DNA of 64,000 bases, taken from contig CAKTIE010000010.1 of NCBI GenBank assembly GCA_934565655.1, positions 1-64,000 of the forward strand, written 5' to 3'. Of the stretch, positions 8,541 to 16,680 are shown one piece after another. This stretch comes from an uncultured Oscillospiraceae bacterium. GTDB taxonomy: Bacteria; Bacillota; Clostridia; Oscillospirales; Oscillospiraceae. The notes beneath the pieces were generated by a model. It had not been told where the DNA came from and did no database searches. It was given only the letters and a program-made list of their open reading frames with translations. The number at the start of each line of letters is the position of its first letter. Position 1 is the stretch's first letter. The position numbers and the translations under genes were made by a program.

Positions 8541-9059
8541 TCACTTATCGTAGATGACATCGTCCTCCATCAGTGCATCCTCCAGCGCGGACAGGCAGCA
8601 GCCACTCTGATGCAGGGCGAACAGGAGCTCAGGCGGCACATCGGAGAGGTCGTGCTCATAATCTGCCTCGCACACGCTGATCTCGCCGGAATCCTCATCC
8701 ACATAGCAGTCCAGTTTGGCATCGCCGGCCAATCCGGCATCCTGCCGTGCCCAATCAGGAATAACCACAGCGGGACGGATCAGCTCGGTGATCGACTTAT
8801 CTCGGTACGCACATTCTTCGCTGCAATTCGTGCAGTCGCCGCAGGTGAGACGAAGCAAGGTCATAAGCTCAGCGGCTCGTCCAGTCAGCGACTGTACTGT
8901 GCTGAGGAGCTCCTTTGCGGTCATCCTGCCGCTGGTCACAATGACGGCGCCCGTGGCCGCTGTGAGCTCCAGCCTTTCCGCATTTTGGAGCTTGGCCAGC
9001 TTCAGAACGGCATTGGAAATGCTGATATCGTTCTTCGTGGGGTATTTCATAAAATTCAT
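8541..9059 (-). CDS. Hypothetical element protein with Cys cluster
   Basis: A 172-residue protein I do not recognise by name. It has a cysteine cluster (C-x2-C-x2-C-x3-C, about residues 93-103) that could bind zinc, then a segment (Ile-Pro-Asp-Trp-Ala, Gly-Asp-Ala-Lys-Leu, a short beta pattern) recalling swapped-hairpin AbrB-type DNA-binding folds. That resemblance is weak. The ATG at 9059 is six bases behind GGAGG. It follows the adenine methylase gene by 12 bases and is probably co-transcribed with it. Confidence 0.5.
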   Translation of the reverse strand: MNFMKYPTKNDISISNAVLKLAKLQNAERLELTAATGAVIVTSGRMTAKELLSTVQSLTGRAAELMTLLRLTCGDCTNCSEECAYRDKSITELIRPAVVIPDWARQDAGLAGDAKLDCYVDEDSGEISVCEADYEHDLSDVPPELLFALHQSGCCLSALEDALMEDDVIYDK

Positions 9060-9071
9060 GGGGACCCTCCT

Positions 9072-10034
9072 TCAATTTGTCGTTTTGATTGGTCTTTCCG
9101 GCTCATGGATCAGTTCATACCGAGCCTCGTTGCCGCAGTTCAGCAGACTCTCCAAACTGAGCTGCCAGCAGGCTTTGCGGGGATCGTAGTTGGTGATAAT
9201 GACTTCCTCATATTCGCTGCCTGCCGTCTGGGACATACTGTTGGGGCGCACAACGCGGAAAATGTAGAACTCCTGATACAGTTCGCAAATGTACGGGCAG
9301 TAGTTGTAGGACACCATGACATACCCTTGACAGTTCAGAAGCGTATCATGGAGGCGCTGGTGATTTTCCTTGGGGAAAGCCACCTCATAGCATTCGGCCT
9401 CAAAGTACGGCGGGTCACAGTAGATCCATGCATCGCCCCGGTCATACTGACGGATGACATCCTCAAAGTCCTTGTTCTCCACAATGACATTCGCCAGCCT
9501 GCGAGAGCACTCCCAAATCAGGTGGAAGAAGCGCCGGATGTCGCATGGCTTACCGCCGAATGATTTGGAGCTGCCACTGAAGCTGTACCGAACCAGCTTG
9601 AAGAAGTCTGCGGCACGGCGGACATCTCCGCGGGGAGCACGCTCCAGCAGAAGAGTGCGGATGGCTTCGGCCTCGGGCGGTTTGAGCAGGATCTCAGTCA
9701 GTTCCATTTCCTCCTGCAGGTAGTCATCCGTGATCTCGCCCTTGGAGAGAAACTTGTACAGGACATTGAAATCATCCCGCGTATTCAGAGGCAGGAAGCC
9801 CAATTCCGCCAGTAGCGCCAAGGGCCGGTTTTTCACACAGCAAAAGAGATTGGTCAAATTGCTGTTGAAATCGTTATAGACCTCCATACAGCCCTGTTGG
9901 ATAGGGCGGCTCATGGTCACCGTGCCGCTGCCGCCAAACACATCGATGAACCGGCTGTAGTGATCCGGCGCCATCTTGTTGATGATCCACAGCAGCTTGC
10001 TCTTGCCGCCCACCCAGGGGATAAAGCTGTTCAA
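9072..10034 (-). CDS. D12-class DNA adenine N6-methyltransferase
   Basis: A 320-residue Dam/D12-family enzyme that transfers a methyl group from SAM to adenine in DNA. The SAM-binding motif FGGSGT is at about residues 33-38 and the catalytic DPPY at 207-210, with the N-terminal Trp-Val-Gly-Gly-Lys typical of this class. No restriction endonuclease gene is adjacent, so it is probably a solitary methylase protecting the element from host restriction or marking its own DNA. Its ATG overlaps the winged-helix gene's stop in an ATGA. Recognition sequence cannot be inferred. Confidence 0.9.
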   Translation of the reverse strand: MNSFIPWVGGKSKLLWIINKMAPDHYSRFIDVFGGSGTVTMSRPIQQGCMEVYNDFNSNLTNLFCCVKNRPLALLAELGFLPLNTRDDFNVLYKFLSKGEITDDYLQEEMELTEILLKPPEAEAIRTLLLERAPRGDVRRAADFFKLVRYSFSGSSKSFGGKPCDIRRFFHLIWECSRRLANVIVENKDFEDVIRQYDRGDAWIYCDPPYFEAECYEVAFPKENHQRLHDTLLNCQGYVMVSYNYCPYICELYQEFYIFRVVRPNSMSQTAGSEYEEVIITNYDPRKACWQLSLESLLNCGNEARYELIHEPERPIKTTN

Positions 10035-10369
10035 GGGGCATCACCCCCATCCAGCGGGAGAGACAGCTGACCGGTGTCAACATAGTCCGGCAAAGCACTG
10101 GACAGGCCACGCTCTGCAAATGCGATCTTCTTGATGCGGCTGCGGAGCTGCCGGATGGTGCGCTCCAGCTCCTCGGCAGTAGCGGCGTAATAGTAGCCGC
10201 CCTCAAAGCTGCAAATGGGAATGCCGTCACCGCGCAGGGCGTTGATCTCCCGGCGAAGCTCAGAACCACGCATTTGGAAGCCGCACTCCAACTCCCGGCT
10301 GGTAACGGCATTTGCCTCGCCCTTGTGGTAAAGCGCAAGATATTCCGCAAGGGCTTCATTGATTGCCAC
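10031..10369 (-). CDS. Small winged-helix protein
   Basis: A 112-residue protein with an N-terminal helix-turn-helix segment (Val-Thr-Ser-Arg-Glu-Leu, Glu-Leu-Arg-Arg-Glu-Ile-Asn-Ala-Leu-Arg, then a Gly-Gly-Tyr-Tyr-Tyr wing), followed by a coiled helix and a Pro/Asp-rich tail. It looks like the HTH unit found in phage and element regulators. The start is GTG at 10369 behind GGAGG. It overlaps the downstream methylase gene by four bases, so they are coupled and it may control or guide it (inference). Confidence 0.6.
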   Translation of the reverse strand: MAINEALAEYLALYHKGEANAVTSRELECGFQMRGSELRREINALRGDGIPICSFEGGYYYAATAEELERTIRQLRSRIKKIAFAERGLSSALPDYVDTGQLSLPLDGGDAP

Positions 10370-10420
10370 AGTTCCTCCTTTCCGGAGCCGTTATCCCGGA
10401 ACAGGAGACAAAAATGAGCG

Positions 10421-10477
10421 CAAAAAAGAAGGGGCCGCCTTTCCCCATCCAGGAAAACGGCCCCTTGGTGTATTTTC
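10421..10477 (-). terminator. Intrinsic terminator after the first ArdA-like gene
   Basis: On the minus strand AAGGGGCCG and CGGCCCCTT form a stem around an 18-20 base loop, followed by CTTTTTTG. It lies in the 142-base gap between the ArdA-like gene (ending at 10512) and the winged-helix gene. Confidence 0.7.
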
Positions 10478-10511
10478 TATCTGCTGGCTTGGCAGGATAG
10501 AATCATGTCAG

Positions 10512-11714
10512 TCACTGCATATCCATTTCGAAGCGCTCCTGCACCGGCGTCTGCATCGGCTGATAGTCCTCCCGATGCAGTAGGCCGTAGGACGTGAGTG
10601 CCGCATTGTCATCCTTGATGATCTCGTTCCCGTAGGCGAAGAGATTTACATGCGGCAGGAGCAGTTCCGCCGAGTGGGCATCCATCGTAAAGCTCAGTTC
10701 ATCGATGGCCGCCTCCTGCGGCGAACTGATCTCCGGAGTGAGGATGTAGTCCCCGATATGCTCGGCAAGGCCCACGGCGGCAGCCAGATCCGTAACACCG
10801 AAATGCTCCAGCAGGGCTTTCAGCTTCGGGAGCTGCTTTTCACGAGAAGGCATAGCCTTCACGGATTCTGCAAAATCGTTGAAGGCATCCAGCTCCATTG
10901 GCAGGTCGGCAAACTCTGCCGCCAGTGGGATGATCCCGTCATAGTCGAGAACCACGACACCCTCCCAGCCGTCTGCTCCGAGCTGCTTCTGCGCATTCCT
11001 CAATGCTTCAGCAGACGCAGGCAATTCCAGCGTAATGGTGCGGTCATCTTCAAGGTCGGGGTGGAGGCCAAGGATAAGACGGAAGAGATATTCCGGCTTT
11101 TCAGGCAATTCCTTGGCACAGGGCGGTGCGGTGACCAGTTCACTGTGCTGCACCACATAGCCGTTCCGTGTGAATATGCCGTTTTCGCCGGTACGCAGGG
11201 CTTTGCCGATTTTACCAAAGTCCAGCATCTCGAACACATCGTCGGAGAGTCCGTCCAGTTCCTCCACGAAGCCGTTTTCCGCATAGAAGCGGCCCAGCTC
11301 TGCGTCACTGGTTGCGCCGACCACATGGCAGCAATCCGCACCGGCGCTGACCGCCAGATTTCTCAAATCCTGCATGGTAAGAATACCGCCGTTGGATTCT
11401 ACCTTCCTCTGGATTTCCAAGCGAAGCAGGCCGTCAAAGGCTTCCTGCTCCGTTTCATCCAGCACAGCCAGCCGACCGGCAAGATCGTTCAGCTCATTGA
11501 GGCTGGCGTCCAGTTCCATCAGGTGAGGGGCGAGATACTCAAAGCCGTAGTAATCATCGATTTCCAGATACAGCTCCTCATTCTCCTGAAGCTGCACCTT
11601 GTCCATTGCATCGTGCAGTTCCCACGGGGAGGCGGGAAGTTCCAGCCTTGCGTGGGCCTCACTATTGGGTGCATCCAGCTTTGCCAGATAGACGCCAAAT
11701 ATCTTTTTAGCCAA
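10512..11714 (-). CDS. ArdA-like protein, two tandem modules
   Basis: A 400-residue acidic protein. Two halves each show the helical pattern of ArdA-like anti-restriction proteins: Leu-Asn-Glu-Leu-Asn-Asp-Leu-Ala with Leu-x-x-Leu-Asp-Glu (about 73-90), and Glu-Leu-Asp-Ala-Phe-Asn-Asp-Phe-Ala (about 275-285). ArdA proteins are DNA mimics that block type I restriction enzymes during conjugation. The strong acidity fits DNA mimicry, but function in this enlarged form is inferred. The start is TTG at 11714, eight bases behind GGAGG and inside the last codons of the upstream gene. Confidence 0.62.
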   Translation of the reverse strand: MAKKIFGVYLAKLDAPNSEAHARLELPASPWELHDAMDKVQLQENEELYLEIDDYYGFEYLAPHLMELDASLNELNDLAGRLAVLDETEQEAFDGLLRLEIQRKVESNGGILTMQDLRNLAVSAGADCCHVVGATSDAELGRFYAENGFVEELDGLSDDVFEMLDFGKIGKALRTGENGIFTRNGYVVQHSELVTAPPCAKELPEKPEYLFRLILGLHPDLEDDRTITLELPASAEALRNAQKQLGADGWEGVVVLDYDGIIPLAAEFADLPMELDAFNDFAESVKAMPSREKQLPKLKALLEHFGVTDLAAAVGLAEHIGDYILTPEISSPQEAAIDELSFTMDAHSAELLLPHVNLFAYGNEIIKDDNAALTSYGLLHREDYQPMQTPVQERFEMDMQ

Positions 11715-13053
11715 GGTTCATTCCTCCCATCTGCGGCTCGGTCTGCTGGTAGGCGGAGGGATCCGCACCGGGGACATCCCAGCCGTGCATACTCCCGCAC
11801 TCCATGGCCAACCGCTGCGCCTGTGTCACACCAAGCCGCTCGTTGTTATAATCGGCCAGCTCACGGTTTTGGGCGGGATCATCCGTAGACCAGTCGCTGG
11901 GGTAGTAGCCGCTCTCGCCGCGCTTGATGCAAATCAGTTCCCCGGTACTGGGGAGCACCGAGAAGCACAGCTCCGGCAGGCCCTCCGCCAGCTTCGGCGC
12001 GAAGCGCTCCTGTTCCGTTTGGATGCCCCAGTCATCCGCATTCCAGAGGTGGACATACAGCTCACTGCCGCCATCCACGAGGATCTCCCGCTGTTCAAAG
12101 TGTTCGCCCCAGCCGTCTGATGCCTGTCCGGCGATGTACTCTTTCAGGGTATCCATCTCCAGCGCACTCAGCTCACCGGAAACGCGGCATTCGGCTACGC
12201 CCCAGAGCTTGCGGTCGCGCTCTTCCACGGTAAAGACTGCGGAGTGGACCTTGGTATTCACGCTATCGGCTTCACTATACCAATGCATGAGGCCACGCTC
12301 GGTTTCCTCCGGCATCCGATTCTTGACCAACTCGGCCATGATCTGATCCTGATAGCCTCGCAATGCACGGCCATCCAGCATGGTACTCTCCGGTTCCAGA
12401 TCCCCGTACTCGCTTCTCTCATAAAAATCAGCGGTAAGGGGCATATACAGTTTCAGGGTTGTCAGCTTGGGCGGCAGCACCGAGAAGCTGTCCTCGCCAG
12501 GGACGATTCCCAACGCTCTGCCGTTATCCCACTTCATGTGGATCGTGCCGATGTCATCCACGAAGTCCACTTCACCCTCGGTACCGGGAGAAATGGGGGC
12601 ATAGGGATCCTCCATAGAATTGAGGCGGATGCGGGTACCGGGCGGATACTGCTCTTTGATGAAATTCACTATTTTTCTGTCCATATTCGTTTCCTCCTGC
12701 ATGGTCTGTTCTCTGTTGTAGAATTCAAATTCATAGATCACGCCGCGGTCTTTATTCCGCGTATCCTTTACCTTGACCGTCGTACCGTCGAAGATATAGG
12801 CATCGGCTTTGGCAAAGTCTGTCCGGAAGCCTTTTCCGCCGTTATCGGTCGAAAATCGACTATTGGGTTGATCTTTGATTTTGGAGTAGAAGCATACCGT
12901 CTGCACCGTGGTCACGACACGGGTCAGTCCCACCAGATCAGGGTGATTTTTCTGGCTGAGCGTCTTAAACTCTACGCCAGGTTGGATGAAGCGCTTCAGT
13001 TCAGCAAGGTTTTTGATTGCAACAGGCTTTCGCTGCTTATCCGATCTCTCCAT
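11707..13053 (-). CDS. Large element protein with DUF4314-like domain
   Basis: A 448-residue multidomain protein. A lysine-rich start leads to a beta-rich region; around residues 134-190 is a compact segment (Tyr-Pro-Pro-Gly-Thr-Arg-Ile-Arg-Leu, Asp-Asp-Ile-Gly, Met-Lys-Trp-Asp-Asn-Gly-Arg) matching DUF4314. The remainder is acidic and unrecognised. The ATG at 13053 is well spaced from GGGAGGG; a GTG two codons earlier is too close. Its 3' end overlaps the ArdA-like start. Role unknown; such proteins cluster with anti-restriction genes in Clostridia elements. Confidence 0.55.
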   Translation of the reverse strand: MERSDKQRKPVAIKNLAELKRFIQPGVEFKTLSQKNHPDLVGLTRVVTTVQTVCFYSKIKDQPNSRFSTDNGGKGFRTDFAKADAYIFDGTTVKVKDTRNKDRGVIYEFEFYNREQTMQEETNMDRKIVNFIKEQYPPGTRIRLNSMEDPYAPISPGTEGEVDFVDDIGTIHMKWDNGRALGIVPGEDSFSVLPPKLTTLKLYMPLTADFYERSEYGDLEPESTMLDGRALRGYQDQIMAELVKNRMPEETERGLMHWYSEADSVNTKVHSAVFTVEERDRKLWGVAECRVSGELSALEMDTLKEYIAGQASDGWGEHFEQREILVDGGSELYVHLWNADDWGIQTEQERFAPKLAEGLPELCFSVLPSTGELICIKRGESGYYPSDWSTDDPAQNRELADYNNERLGVTQAQRLAMECGSMHGWDVPGADPSAYQQTEPQMGGMNLG

Positions 13054-13055
13054 GT

Positions 13056-13760
13056 TCACATCCCTCCCAGCGTCATATTGGGGCCGGGCTGCAGCTCGTA
13101 ATCTTCCTGTTGGCGGGGATTTTCCTCGCCGTAGAGGTCGAAGACGATATCATCCACAGCCTTGCGGACGGTGGGATCGTCGGTCAGCACCTCATACCGA
13201 AAGCCTGTGGTCGGGCGGTATGGCAGCTCTTCCTGCATACATTTCAGGAAGGCTTCGGTATCGGTAAAGTCCTGTGCATCGCCATTGGCATAAGTGACGC
13301 GGCCCACCAGCGACTTTTCCTGTGCCATGTTCTGCCGCTGGACATCCAGATCATAGGCCGTCAGATATCCGTTATAGTCACCAGGGGACGGATTGCAGCG
13401 CAGGCAGTAGCGGTAATGCTCGGTTTCCACGATGTAGCCGTAGTTCTGCACATAGCCTCCGGTGATTTTGCCGCCGTGGTCATAGCAGAATCGCTCCATG
13501 GCGAAACGGCTTTTCAGGACGTCCTCCCGCATCGTGTCAACGACTTCTTGAAGCTCGGCCTTGAACGCAGGGCTGTTCAGCTCCTCCGGACCCCTCGGCC
13601 ACCAGGTATGCCAGAACTCATTTCCGCTGCGACCGAAGTCCATGCGGATATGGCCGATAGTACCCCGCCGCTTATCTTCTTCGGGGTGCGGAGTATAAAA
13701 TAGGCCCGCCTCATCTGGGCGGGCCGGACGGATATGGAATCTGCTCATATTTTCCATCAT
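13056..13760 (-). CDS. Hypothetical element protein, LPD28-like region
   Basis: A 234-residue protein. Residues about 30-110 (Ile-Gly-His-Ile-Arg-Met-Asp-Phe-Gly-Arg-Ser-Gly-Asn-Glu-Phe-Trp) resemble a domain attached to large polyvalent proteins of mobile elements (LPD28-type, from memory). The C-terminal half holds a second conserved-looking unit. The start is ATG at 13760, or 13757, behind GAGGTG. The first 25 codons contain a strong GC hairpin followed by TATTTTATA, which could act on transcription. Its stop lies two bases before the next start. Confidence 0.5.
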   Translation of the reverse strand: MMENMSRFHIRPARPDEAGLFYTPHPEEDKRRGTIGHIRMDFGRSGNEFWHTWWPRGPEELNSPAFKAELQEVVDTMREDVLKSRFAMERFCYDHGGKITGGYVQNYGYIVETEHYRYCLRCNPSPGDYNGYLTAYDLDVQRQNMAQEKSLVGRVTYANGDAQDFTDTEAFLKCMQEELPYRPTTGFRYEVLTDDPTVRKAVDDIVFDLYGEENPRQQEDYELQPGPNMTLGGM

Positions 13761-13816
13761 TTTCACCTCTTTCTTATGGTATAGCTACACAACATAGCAC
13801 ACATCGGCAGTAATAG

Positions 13817-14737
13817 CTACTGAAACATTTGCTGTCCCTGTGTCTGTTCGGGAAAAGGTGACTCTAAACGCCGCAGCCGACCAAACTCCGTTTCTACCAC
13901 ATGGTCATTTTCCATGCAGTCAGTACCATACTTTTCAAAGTCCATGTAACCTTCCAGTTCGCGGACGGCCTCATCGTCCAGTCCCAGCGTTTCCTGCAAG
14001 CGCTGCTGACCATAGCCGTAGGTATCTACGATGCGCTGGTAGTTATCCAGATTCTGCAGGAGCTCTAAAGCTCCACGCAAAGTTTCCGGCTTCTCGGCAT
14101 CCAACACAGCGGCATAGGTCAGAAGCATCCCGTCCTTCTGCCAGATGCCTTCCAATGCTTCCGCAAAGTCGTTGTAATCCTCTACGGCAGGGCAATCCGT
14201 GTCGCAGATCAGTTCTCCAATATAAGGTACCTTGAAGCGAATATCACGGAGCATCGCATCCGCGAAAACATCGATGTCGAGGTAAGCCTTCACGGCGCTG
14301 AGGTAATCCTCGTCAGCGGGGAGGACGAGGGTGTAGTCCGGCTTTCCATCGACGCGCAATGTCATGCGGAGCATTTCATCCCGGTTCTCATCTCTCCAAG
14401 GTTCTGCCGGTGAAAGGTAGCTGCGGTCGGTTGCCATATCCGGCGTCAGCAGACTGCGGGCATTTGGGACAAAAGCGCTGTATCGGGCGTAGTTGTACCC
14501 CTGCGGGTCAACGAGGATGCCGTCTGTTCCCTCCGCATCGAGGATGAGCAGGCAGTGCCTGGCAGCATCATCGTGCCGGATGGCATTTTTGTTCTCTGCG
14601 ATGAAATCATAGTCCGCCAGCAGCGCACGACTGAACTGCTGAAACCGTTGGGCGGGCAGCTCGATGACCTTATCCACGACACAGGCTTCGCCTTCATATT
14701 CAGACTGCTTTCGCCTCAGTTCTGCCTGAATGATCAT
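13817..14737 (-). CDS. Element protein with one ArdA-like module
   Basis: A 306-residue acidic protein. The N-terminal 75 residues (Val-Val-Asp-Lys-Val-Ile-Glu-Leu-Pro, Arg-His-Cys-Leu-Leu-Ile-Leu-Asp, Gly-Tyr-Asn-Tyr-Ala-Arg-Tyr) form a unit seen in Clostridia elements (DUF6329-type, from memory). The C-terminal 170 residues repeat the ArdA-like pattern (Glu-Asp-Tyr-Asn-Asp-Phe-Ala-Glu-Ala-Leu, then Tyr-Met-Asp-Phe-Glu-Lys-Tyr-Gly-Thr). The ATG overlaps the upstream gene in an ATGA with GGGAGG before it. Probably anti-restriction by resemblance; not certain. Confidence 0.52.
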   Translation of the reverse strand: MIIQAELRRKQSEYEGEACVVDKVIELPAQRFQQFSRALLADYDFIAENKNAIRHDDAARHCLLILDAEGTDGILVDPQGYNYARYSAFVPNARSLLTPDMATDRSYLSPAEPWRDENRDEMLRMTLRVDGKPDYTLVLPADEDYLSAVKAYLDIDVFADAMLRDIRFKVPYIGELICDTDCPAVEDYNDFAEALEGIWQKDGMLLTYAAVLDAEKPETLRGALELLQNLDNYQRIVDTYGYGQQRLQETLGLDDEAVRELEGYMDFEKYGTDCMENDHVVETEFGRLRRLESPFPEQTQGQQMFQ

Positions 14738-15918
14738 GCCATACCTCCCATCTCCATGTGACTACTCTGACTGCCATCCATGATCTCCGCCAGACTGGTA
14801 TAGCCTTTGTAGGCGATATAGCCTCTGTCTGTAAACATTCCGTCCTCCTCATTCATGCGCTGCAGAGCGTAGCCTTCATAATCGTAGAACTCGTCCAAAT
14901 TCTCATCGTAGTCGAAGTGACCGGACCGCTGGATCATGTACTTCCCATACTCTGCCGGGGAATGTGCGCCGGGAGCGAAATCGAACAGGTCAAGATTCTC
15001 CACGAGATTCTTGACCTGTTCTGCATTCTGAGGCTTTGCCAGCGTTACCACAGCGCCCAGCTTTTTCATATCATCCGAGGAAAGCGCATCTGCTGCCTGT
15101 GCCAGGGCATTGAGATCCGCAAGGCTTTCCTGTTCCATATCCAGCAGCACATCCACTTCATCCGGCAGTTGAGTATCCTCCAGCCGAAGTCGGATATCCG
15201 CAGGATCCGTGATACCTGCACGCTGGAGAGTGCGGTCGATCTCCTCCTGTGCCATGGGAAGGTACATCCATGTGATATGCTCGGTGTCCTCCGGCTCGGA
15301 CTTCGCGGTCACCGCAACCGTGATGGCATTCGGCTCATAGTAGTAGCAGGGGAAGAATCGTCCGTCGTAGACCTGCTCCAGCTTCATGCCGTTATCATAG
15401 ACCACACCGTAGGGCGTGATCGTACCGCTGCCGCTCTCGATAAGCCGCCGTGCTGTTGCCTCACCATCCAATGCATCCAGTTCCTCCGTTTTGGCGCTGC
15501 CGCCGTGCAGATTCATGTAGTGATCCCGGCCAACAGCGGAGAGGTCAGAAAAATCTGTGATGACCGTGGCCTGTTGGCAGCAGAAGGTCAGGTTGATTAG
15601 ATCCTTCAGTTCAAAAAGCTCCAGCTTGTGAGCCATCGCCTGAAACTGAGCGGCTTCGCCGGTATCAAAGCTATCCAGCCGTTTGGCAAGGTAGTTTAGC
15701 TCCTCCACATTGACCGTGAGCATCTCCGTGCGCTTGAGCACAGAGTAAAAGCTGTTGATCTCCTGTACCTGGCAGTCGGCTTTGACCGCATCGCCAATCT
15801 CCAGAGCCTCCAGCAGTTCCATGCAGTGCGCGTACTGGTCGTGGGGGATGGGGAACGGGATAGTTGCCACGCCATATTCCGGGTGATGCGGATTGCCGAG
15901 CACCGCTTGTATCATCAT
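14734..15918 (-). CDS. ArdA-like protein, two tandem modules
   Basis: A 394-residue, strongly acidic protein. Module one has Val-Glu-Glu-Leu-Asn-Tyr-Leu-Ala-Lys-Arg-Leu (about 71-81); module two has Leu-Ala-Asp-Leu-Asn-Ala-Leu-Ala and ends in Ala-Glu-Tyr-Gly-Lys-Tyr-Met, the layout of ArdA. It shares order and length with the protein at 10512-11714, so the two are likely paralogues. The start overlaps the upstream gene in an ATGA with AAGGAG before it. Expected role is blocking host restriction during transfer (inference from family). Confidence 0.65.
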   Translation of the reverse strand: MMIQAVLGNPHHPEYGVATIPFPIPHDQYAHCMELLEALEIGDAVKADCQVQEINSFYSVLKRTEMLTVNVEELNYLAKRLDSFDTGEAAQFQAMAHKLELFELKDLINLTFCCQQATVITDFSDLSAVGRDHYMNLHGGSAKTEELDALDGEATARRLIESGSGTITPYGVVYDNGMKLEQVYDGRFFPCYYYEPNAITVAVTAKSEPEDTEHITWMYLPMAQEEIDRTLQRAGITDPADIRLRLEDTQLPDEVDVLLDMEQESLADLNALAQAADALSSDDMKKLGAVVTLAKPQNAEQVKNLVENLDLFDFAPGAHSPAEYGKYMIQRSGHFDYDENLDEFYDYEGYALQRMNEEDGMFTDRGYIAYKGYTSLAEIMDGSQSSHMEMGGMA

Positions 15919-16607
15919 GTTTCATCCACTCCTTTTTCCAAATTCAAAACCACATCTCCGTACTTGGCCATCAGCAGTGCGCCGGTGATCAGGTGGAACG
16001 CCTCATCTGTGACCAATTCCGGAGACGCAAGGTCTGCAAGAGTGATATTGCAGCAGCCGACAGCAATGGCCTTCGCCGCCTGGTAAACACTATAGAGCTC
16101 CGGCTCAATCCCTCCGAGACAGACGCTTTGGAAGTCAAAGCCGTCGTTCCCGCATTTCCAGACCATCCTGCGCCAAAGGCTCTCATACGCCGTGAGCAGG
16201 AAGAGGGCGGCTTTGTTCCGGTCGGACAAGCGCCAGCAGCGTTCTCGCCAGTGTGTCCATCTTCGCCGGTGGGCATCGGACAGGAAAAATTGAGCCTTTT
16301 TTTCTCTGAATTGCTGACGCATCCGTTTCCGGAGCTGCGATCCCATAGAGGGTGCGAAGCAGTCCCTCACGAACGAATTCAACTCCAGTACGCCTGCTTC
16401 GATCCGTTCCTCCAGGCAGGTGCATTCGCACAGGCGGCACGGATGCTTGCGGACATAGTTCTGGCAGTATTCGCACGCCACATCTTTGGGCGTGTAATGG
16501 AATGGGCTGCGGTATATCCCGCCACCTCGGGGCTTTTGACCAGGCTGAGACATCATCAACTGCTCCAGCGCCTGCAGCGGCGTGTCTCGCATGAAATAAC
16601 ACGGCAT
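15915..16607 (-). CDS. Hypothetical Cys-rich element protein
   Basis: A 230-residue protein not recognised. Residues about 45-65 hold a dense cysteine cluster (C-x2-C, then C-x2-C-x-C-x-C) suggesting a zinc-binding knuckle. A basic helical region rich in Arg and Trp follows, then a hydrophobic helical C-terminus. This would fit a nucleic-acid-binding protein, but nothing more specific can be said. The ATG at 16607 lies behind AGAGGAG. Its stop overlaps the ArdA-like gene start by four bases. Confidence 0.5.
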   Translation of the reverse strand: MPCYFMRDTPLQALEQLMMSQPGQKPRGGGIYRSPFHYTPKDVACEYCQNYVRKHPCRLCECTCLEERIEAGVLELNSFVRDCFAPSMGSQLRKRMRQQFREKKAQFFLSDAHRRRWTHWRERCWRLSDRNKAALFLLTAYESLWRRMVWKCGNDGFDFQSVCLGGIEPELYSVYQAAKAIAVGCCNITLADLASPELVTDEAFHLITGALLMAKYGDVVLNLEKGVDET

Positions 16608-16629
16608 AAACGAACTCCTCTCTGAAACG

Positions 16630-16669
16630 AATAAAGGGCCGGAATCTTATTGCTAAGACTCCGGCCCTT
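16630..16669 (-). terminator. Intrinsic terminator
   Basis: AAGGGCCGGA and TCCGGCCCTT form a perfect 10-base stem around a 16-base loop, followed on the minus strand by TATTCG after TTT. It lies just after the stop of the gene at 16681-17373 and before the Cys-rich gene. Confidence 0.65.
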
Positions 16670-16680
16670 ACCGTTTGATA

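Noticed and set aside
9072..10034. Methylase as part of a restriction-modification system
   Set aside because: No endonuclease or specificity gene lies beside it; the neighbours are a winged-helix protein and a small Cys-rich protein.
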